From assembly GCA_027322565.1 (NCBI GenBank), contig DAHVRG010000291.1:1-10328 (forward strand): DNA of 10,328 bases, written 5' to 3'. The DNA is from Georgenia sp. (GTDB lineage Bacteria > Actinomycetota > Actinomycetes > Actinomycetales > Actinomycetaceae). The notes beneath the pieces are model-generated. The model saw nothing but the letters and a program-made list of their open reading frames with translations, made no database searches and was not told the origin of the DNA. Below are positions 7,078-10,328 of this stretch, one piece after another (within the stretch, counting starts at the first letter, position 1; each line of letters begins with the position of its first letter). The position numbers and the translations under genes were made by a program.

Positions 7078-8097
7078 TCAGCCCCACAGGGCGCCGTCGT
7101 CGGGGCGGCGCAGGCCGAGGTGGGCGTAGGCCGCGGCCGTGGCGACCCGGCCGCGGGGGGTCCGTGAGACCAGCCCCTCGCGGACGAGGAAGGGCTCGGC
7201 GACCGTCTCGACGGTCTCCGGCTCCTCCCCGACGGCGACGGCGAGCGTGGAGAGCCCGACCGGTCCCCCGCCGAAGCGTTCGCACAGGGCGCGGAGCACG
7301 GCGCGGTCGAGCCGGTCGAGGCCGAGCCGGTCCACCTCGAACAGCTCGAGCGCGGCGTGCGCTGCGGCGAGGTCGAGCGTGCCGCTGCCGCGGACCTGCG
7401 CCCAGTCCTGGACCCGGCGCAGCAGACGGTTGGCGATCCGCGGGGTCCCGCGGGACCGGCCGGCCAGCTCGGTGGCGGCGCGAGGCTCGAGCTCCGCACC
7501 GAGCAGCCGTGCGCTGCGGAAGAGCACCTGCTCGAGCTCCGCCGGTGAGTAGAACTCCAGGTGGCCGGTGAAGCCGAACCGGTCGCGCAGCGGAGCGGGG
7601 AGCAGGCCGGCCCGGGTGGTGGCTCCGACGACGGTGAACCGCGGCAGGGTAAGCGGGATGGAGGTCGCCCCGGGGCCCTTCCCGACGATGACGTCGACCC
7701 GGAAGTCCTCCATCGCGAGGTAGAGCATCTCCTCCACCGGCCGGGCGAGCCGGTGGATCTCGTCGATGAACAGGACGTCGTGCTCCTGCAGGGAGGACAG
7801 GATGGCGGCGAGGTCGCCGGGGTGCTGGACAGCGGGCCCGGACGTCAGCCGCAGCGCCCCCTCGAGCTCGGCGGCGATGATCATCGCCAGGGTCGTCTTG
7901 CCGAGCCCGGGCGGGCCGGACAGGAGGACGTGGTCGGGGGCCGAGCCCCGAGCCCGGGCGGCGTCGAGGACGAGGGCGAGCTGGTCGCGCACGACGGCCT
8001 GTCCGACGAAGTCCGCCAGCCGGCGGGGCCGCAGTGCTGCCTCGGCTGCCCGCTCGAGCTCGTCGGCCTCGGCGTCCAGGTACCGCTCCTCAGGCAC
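7078..8097 (-). CDS. ruvB: Holliday junction branch migration ATPase RuvB
   Basis: RuvB is the hexameric AAA+ motor that, loaded by RuvA, drives branch migration of Holliday junctions during recombinational repair. The 339 residues match the usual length. Walker A is GPPGLGKTT (61-69) and Walker B is LFIDEIH (109-115). Sensor 1 lies in GATTRAG (158-164), the arginine-finger region is RDRFG (171-175) and sensor 2 is GTPR (217-220). A winged-helix DNA-binding domain follows from about 260 to the end. The start is GTG at 8097, eight bases after GGGAGG (8106-8111) inside the ruvA reading frame. The genes overlap by eight bases (GTGCCTGA), which implies translational coupling with ruvA and balanced amounts of the two partners. 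All ATPase motifs are intact. Confidence 0.98.
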   Translation of the reverse strand: MPEERYLDAEADELERAAEAALRPRRLADFVGQAVVRDQLALVLDAARARGSAPDHVLLSGPPGLGKTTLAMIIAAELEGALRLTSGPAVQHPGDLAAILSSLQEHDVLFIDEIHRLARPVEEMLYLAMEDFRVDVIVGKGPGATSIPLTLPRFTVVGATTRAGLLPAPLRDRFGFTGHLEFYSPAELEQVLFRSARLLGAELEPRAATELAGRSRGTPRIANRLLRRVQDWAQVRGSGTLDLAAAHAALELFEVDRLGLDRLDRAVLRALCERFGGGPVGLSTLAVAVGEEPETVETVAEPFLVREGLVSRTPRGRVATAAAYAHLGLRRPDDGALWG

Positions 8098-8689
8098 GCG
8101 CGTGGCCTCCCAGGTGCTGGAGTGCGGCGCGGAGCACCGCGGCGACGTCGCGGTCGGCGCCGGGTGCGGCGAGCACGGCGGTCACGGCCTCCTCGGCGGC
8201 CTTGGCCGACCAGCCGAGCTGGACGAGGGCGTCGACCACCTCCGGTGAGGTGTCCATGGCGGCGGGCGCGACCGGGAGCTCGCCGCGTACCGGGCCCAGC
8301 TTGTCCCCGATCTCGAGCAGGATCCGCTGGGCGCCCTTGCGGCCGATCCCCGGAACCTTGGTGAGGGCGGCGACATCCTGTGCGGAGACCGCGGCGCGCA
8401 GCTCGTCCGGGCGGTGGACGGCGAGGACGGCCAGCGCCAGCCGCGGCCCCACCCCGGAGACCGTCTGGAGCGTCTCGAAGACGTCGCGCTCGTCGTCGTC
8501 GGTGAAGCCGTAGAGCGTGAGGGAGTCCTCCCGCACGACGAGCGAGGTGGCGAGCTGGGCCTCGGTGCCGGGCCGCAGCCCGGCGAGCGTCGCGGGGGTG
8601 GCCCGGACGAGCAGGCCCACACCGCCGACCGTGACGACGGCGGAGTCGAGCCGCACCGACTCGACGGTCCCCCGGACGCTGGCGATCAC
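8090..8689 (-). CDS. ruvA: Holliday junction DNA-binding protein RuvA
   Basis: RuvA binds the four-way junction as a tetramer and loads RuvB rings onto it. The 199 residues show the three expected domains. An OB-fold covers residues 1-63 ([12 protein letters not shown] through [11 protein letters not shown]). A domain with two helix-hairpin-helix motifs follows: [16 protein letters not shown] at 74-89 and [16 protein letters not shown] at 109-124. After a linker, a small C-terminal domain (about 148-199) contacts RuvB. The start is GTG at 8689. An ATG two bases earlier (8691) reads ATG-TGA, so it cannot be the ruvA start. AAGGAG at 8695-8700 lies five bases before the GTG. ruvC ends 54 bases upstream; that gap holds an inverted repeat and an SOS-box candidate. 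Confidence 0.97.
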   Translation of the reverse strand: MIASVRGTVESVRLDSAVVTVGGVGLLVRATPATLAGLRPGTEAQLATSLVVREDSLTLYGFTDDDERDVFETLQTVSGVGPRLALAVLAVHRPDELRAAVSAQDVAALTKVPGIGRKGAQRILLEIGDKLGPVRGELPVAPAAMDTSPEVVDALVQLGWSAKAAEEAVTAVLAAPGADRDVAAVLRAALQHLGGHARA

Positions 8690-8694
8690 ATCGG

Positions 8695-8700
8695 CTCCTT
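8695..8700 (-). promoter_or_regulatory. ruvA ribosome binding site next to an ATG-TGA start-stop
   Basis: On the minus strand AAGGAG is followed by CCGAT and the GTG start, with an overlapping ATG at 8691 that is followed directly by TGA. The five-base spacing favours the GTG over the ATG, which is only three bases away. Confidence 0.75.
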
Positions 8701-8706
8701 GTCTCT

Positions 8707-8720
8707 GCCCGCTGACGGGC
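8707..8720. repeat. Short perfect inverted repeat in the ruvC-ruvA gap
   Basis: GCCCG and CGGGC are separated by four bases (CTGA on the plus strand). In RNA this gives a 5-bp GC hairpin seven bases before the ruvA ribosome site. No T run follows, so it is not a typical terminator. It overlaps the SOS-box candidate by two bases. Confidence 0.4.
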
Positions 8721-8734
8721 GAACGTGTGTGCGA
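8719..8734. promoter_or_regulatory. Candidate LexA (SOS) box upstream of ruvA
   Basis: The plus strand reads GCGAAC-GTGT-GTGCGA. The mycobacterial and related actinobacterial LexA box is TCGAAC-N4-GTTCGA, so 10 of the 12 defined positions match, with both half-sites correctly spaced. On the minus strand a possible -10 box (TAGCCT, 8741-8746, overlapping the ruvC stop) would start transcription close to the edge of this box, a normal place for an operator. ruv genes are known LexA targets in E. coli (ruvAB) and in mycobacteria (ruvC). No comparable site is seen before ruvC or yebC. Confidence 0.42.
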
Positions 8735-8743
8735 AGGATCAGG

Positions 8744-9322
8744 CTAGCGGGTCCGGATGACGGGCCGGGCGCGACGCGCCGCGAGCTCGGCCCGCGCCCA
8801 CGCCTCCTGGGCGGCGGTGGCCTGACGGACCCCCGGCCCGGCCCCGGGGGTGCCGGCGCGCCACAGGTGGCACACGGCCAGGGCGAGGGCGTCGGCGGCG
8901 TCGGCGGGCTGCGGCCGCCGGGTGAGGCGCAGGATCCGGCGCACCATCTCCTGGACCTGGGCCTTGTCCGCCCGCCCGGAACCCGTCACCGCGGCCTTGA
9001 CCTCACTGGGAGTGTGCGTCCCGAGCGGCAGCCCGGCGCGGGCGGCGGCGACCATCGCGAGCCCCGCGACCTGCGCCGTCCCCATCACCGACCGCACGTT
9101 GTGCTGGGCGAAGACCCGCTCGACGGCGACGGCGTCGACGTCGTGCCGCACGATCCACTCCTCGATGCCGGCCGAGATGGTGAGGAGCCGCTGCTGGATC
9201 GGCATGTCCGGGGGTGTGCGGAGCACCCCCATGGCGACGGCCGAGAGCTCCCTCCGCCGCCCGGAGTCCACGACCCCCAGCCCGCACCGGGTGAGCCCGG
9301 GGTCGACTCCGAGGACGCGCAT
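8744..9322 (-). CDS. ruvC: Crossover junction endodeoxyribonuclease RuvC
   Basis: RuvC is a dimeric, metal-dependent nuclease that cuts Holliday junctions symmetrically, completing the work of RuvAB. The 192 residues have the RNase H-like fold signatures. The first catalytic aspartate, D7, is in [15 protein letters not shown]68 lies in [15 protein letters not shown]141 and D144 lie in [13 protein letters not shown]. These correspond to the four acidic residues of the E. coli active site. A tail of about 35 residues, rich in Ala and Arg, extends past the conserved core. The ATG start at 9322 places the first beta strand directly at the N-terminus, as in the family; the ribosome site is weak (GGGG). 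yebC ends 49 bases upstream and ruvA begins 54 bases downstream, so the gene is less tightly coupled than ruvA to ruvB. Confidence 0.97.
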   Translation of the reverse strand: MRVLGVDPGLTRCGLGVVDSGRRRELSAVAMGVLRTPPDMPIQQRLLTISAGIEEWIVRHDVDAVAVERVFAQHNVRSVMGTAQVAGLAMVAAARAGLPLGTHTPSEVKAAVTGSGRADKAQVQEMVRRILRLTRRPQPADAADALALAVCHLWRAGTPGAGPGVRQATAAQEAWARAELAARRARPVIRTR

Positions 9323-9371
9323 GGCCCCAGTGTCGCAGCCGGGTGTGACGGTCCGCGGGAGCGACACCGCC

Positions 9372-10130
9372 TCACTCGGCGGCGAGCTCCGCGAGCACCG
9401 CGTCCGGTGCGTCGAAGTTGGCGTAGACGTTCTGCACGTCGTCGCAGTCCTCGAGGGCGTCGATGAGCTTGATGACCTTGCGGGCGCCGTCGGCGTCAAC
9501 CTCCACCTCCATGGAGGGGACGAACTGGGCCTCCGCGGAGTCGTAGTCCAGCCCCGCCTCCTGGAGCGCGGTGCGTACGGCGACGACGTCGCTCGCCTCG
9601 CTGATGACCTCGAAGCTCTCCCCGAGGTCGGTGACCTCCTCGGCACCGGCGTCGAGGACGGCGCCGAGGACGTCGTCCTCGGTCAGGCCGTCGTGCTTGG
9701 GGACGAGGACCACCCCGCGGCGGTGGAAGAGGTAGGAGACCGACCCCGGGTCGGCGAGAGTCCCGCCGTTGCGGGTGAAGGCGACGCGCACGTCGGAGGC
9801 GGCGCGGTTGCGGTTGTCGGTGAGGCACTCGACGAGGACGGCGACGCCGCCGGGGGCGTAGCCCTCGTACATGATCGTCTCGTAGTCCGCGCCGCCGGCC
9901 TCGGCACCCGACCCGCGCTTGACGGCGCGGTCGATGTTGTCGGCGGGGACCGAGTTCTTCTTCGCCTTCTGGATGGCGTCGTAGAGGGTCGGGTTGCCGG
10001 CCGGGTCGCCCCCGCCGGTCCGCGCGGCGACCTCGATGTTCTTCACCAGCCGGGCGAAGAGCTTGCCGCGCTTGGCGTCCAGCGCCGCCTTCTTGTGCTT
10101 GGTGGTTGCCCACTTCGAGTGGCCGGCCAT
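9372..10130 (-). CDS. yebC: YebC/PmpR family protein (TACO1-like)
   Basis: This is a 252-residue cytoplasmic protein of the YebC/TACO1 family. The family was long labelled a transcriptional regulator; recent work on bacterial and mitochondrial members points to a translation role, helping ribosomes through difficult sequences such as proline runs. Which applies here cannot be read from sequence. The N-terminus [28 protein letters not shown] is the family hallmark, given here in two parts: MAGHSKW (1-7) and [15 protein letters not shown] (11-25). Other matches are [21 protein letters not shown] (33-53 region), MPEN-like [13 protein letters not shown] (61-73) and [22 protein letters not shown] (88-109 region). 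The ATG at 10130 is chosen over a GTG 18 codons upstream because the hallmark begins there and AAGGAG (10135-10140) precedes it. yebC next to ruvC is a widely conserved pairing. Confidence 0.97.
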   Translation of the reverse strand: MAGHSKWATTKHKKAALDAKRGKLFARLVKNIEVAARTGGGDPAGNPTLYDAIQKAKKNSVPADNIDRAVKRGSGAEAGGADYETIMYEGYAPGGVAVLVECLTDNRNRAASDVRVAFTRNGGTLADPGSVSYLFHRRGVVLVPKHDGLTEDDVLGAVLDAGAEEVTDLGESFEVISEASDVVAVRTALQEAGLDYDSAEAQFVPSMEVEVDADGARKVIKLIDALEDCDDVQNVYANFDAPDAVLAELAAE

Positions 10131-10154
10131 GATGCTCCTTAGCTTCTCGCGTTG

Positions 10155-10169
10155 CGTCCCCGAGGGACG
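10155..10169 (-). repeat. Hairpin in the yebC leader
   Basis: A perfect inverted repeat (CGTCCC/GGGACG with a 3-base loop TCG on the minus strand) lies 14 bases before the yebC ribosome site. A second one (CCGGC/GCCGG, 7-base loop) lies at 10184-10200. Both would form in the leader RNA if transcription begins at the TAGGAT box upstream. No known riboswitch is recognised. Confidence 0.4.
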
Positions 10170-10262
10170 GGTCCGCGCCGGCACCGGCGTAGTCGGCCGG
10201 GGCTCCCCGCGCGTGCCGGTCGACGGCAGCGGCGGCAGCGCGTCCTTGTCGGGCTGTGCTCG

Positions 10263-10268
10263 ATCCTA
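10263..10268 (-). promoter_or_regulatory. Candidate -10 box (TAGGAT) for yebC
   Basis: On the minus strand TAGGAT fits the TANNNT consensus and would give a leader of about 125 bases before yebC. It overlaps the stop codon (TAG, 10266-10268) of the possible upstream gene. No good -35 match is seen at 17-18 bases spacing. Confidence 0.35.
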
Positions 10269-10328
10269 CCGGCGGGTGCCGGGCGGCGTCGTGACGCTGC
10301 TCGTCTCGTCGACGTGGGCCGCCGTGCC
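10266..10328 (-). CDS. Possible 3' end of an upstream gene (last 20 codons; pdxT by synteny only)
   Basis: From the right edge a minus-strand frame reads 20 sense codons, all ending in G or C, before a TAG at 10266-10268. The peptide ends HVDETSSVTTPPGTRR and matches no family I recognise. In Streptomyces and many other Actinobacteria the gene directly before yebC on the same strand is pdxT, the glutaminase subunit of PLP synthase. This could be a variable C-terminal extension of that protein, but nothing in the residues confirms it. A plus-strand frame with similar third-position bias also exists here, so even the coding strand is uncertain. Confidence 0.3.
   Translation of the reverse strand, partial: GTAAHVDETSSVTTPPGTRR

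Noticed and set aside
4834..7167. Plus-strand open frame of 777 codons opposite secD, yajC and the end of ruvB
   Set aside because: It spans three clear minus-strand genes and the gaps between them, and its translation is rich in Asp, Glu, Gly, Arg and Val without any domain. It is a composition shadow.
8850..10142. Plus-strand open frame of 430 codons opposite ruvC and yebC
   Set aside because: It is antisense to two conserved genes, changes character where it crosses the gap between them, and has no recognisable domain.
10131..10184. Longer yebC with an extra 18 residues from a GTG at 10184
   Set aside because: The family begins at MAGHSKW and a strong AAGGAG site lies just before that ATG. 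The extra residues lie over the leader hairpin.
10276..10328. Plus-strand gene start (GTG at 10276) at the right edge
   Set aside because: The frame is open and GC-biased, but there is no ribosome site, the product is not recognisable in the few codons available, and synteny favours a minus-strand gene. It cannot be settled within this window.
1..10328. Search for CRISPR arrays, tRNA or rRNA genes, insertion sequences and long direct repeats
   Set aside because: No regularly spaced repeats, no tRNA-like cloverleaf regions, and no transposase-like reading frames were seen. Coding density is too high for hidden elements of that size.

Overview
The window is a stretch of actinobacterial chromosome. 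Base composition is very GC-rich throughout, real genes almost always carry G or C at the third codon position, non-ATG starts are common, and the gene order (yebC, ruvC, ruvA, ruvB, yajC, secD, secF, apt, relA) is the conserved order known from Streptomyces, mycobacteria and the Micrococcales. The protein details (SecD with an Ala/Pro/Asp/Glu-rich insert and a GITADSF motif, YajC with a long acidic tail, a long Rel with an RFKD motif) suggest a member of the Micrococcales, but I cannot name a genus.

Every supported gene lies on the minus strand, so transcription runs from the right edge to the left. From right to left: a possible 3' end of an upstream gene (pdxT by synteny, not recognisable from its 20 codons); a leader of about 130 bases with two short hairpins; yebC; the Holliday-junction genes ruvC, ruvA and ruvB; a 111-base gap with candidate promoters; the Sec accessory genes yajC, secD and secF; apt (adenine salvage); the bifunctional (p)ppGpp gene relA; a 110-base gap with two short hairpins; and the first 175 codons of an AbiEi-antitoxin-like protein that runs off the left edge. 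No RNA genes, insertion sequences, CRISPR arrays, phage genes or pseudogenes were found.

The genes fall into three functional blocks. RuvA and RuvB form the branch-migration motor and RuvC cuts the junction. YajC, SecD and SecF form the accessory complex that helps the SecYEG channel finish translocation using the proton gradient. Apt and Rel both act on purine nucleotide pools. Coupling is tight: ruvA/ruvB overlap by 8 bases, secD/secF by 4 (ATGA) and secF/apt by 4 (TTGA). The larger gaps (before yebC, ruvA, yajC and relA) are where candidate control sites sit: an imperfect actinobacterial LexA/SOS box between ruvC and ruvA, TANNNT -10 boxes before yebC, ruvA, yajC and relA, and an arrangement before relA that would give a leaderless transcript.

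No undescribed multi-gene system is visible; this is mainly conserved housekeeping DNA. The points most worth checking are the SOS-box candidate, an EF-hand-like calcium-loop sequence in the extracytoplasmic insert of SecD, the possible leaderless start of relA, the AUGUGA arrangement at the ruvA start, and the truncated AbiEi-like gene at the left edge.
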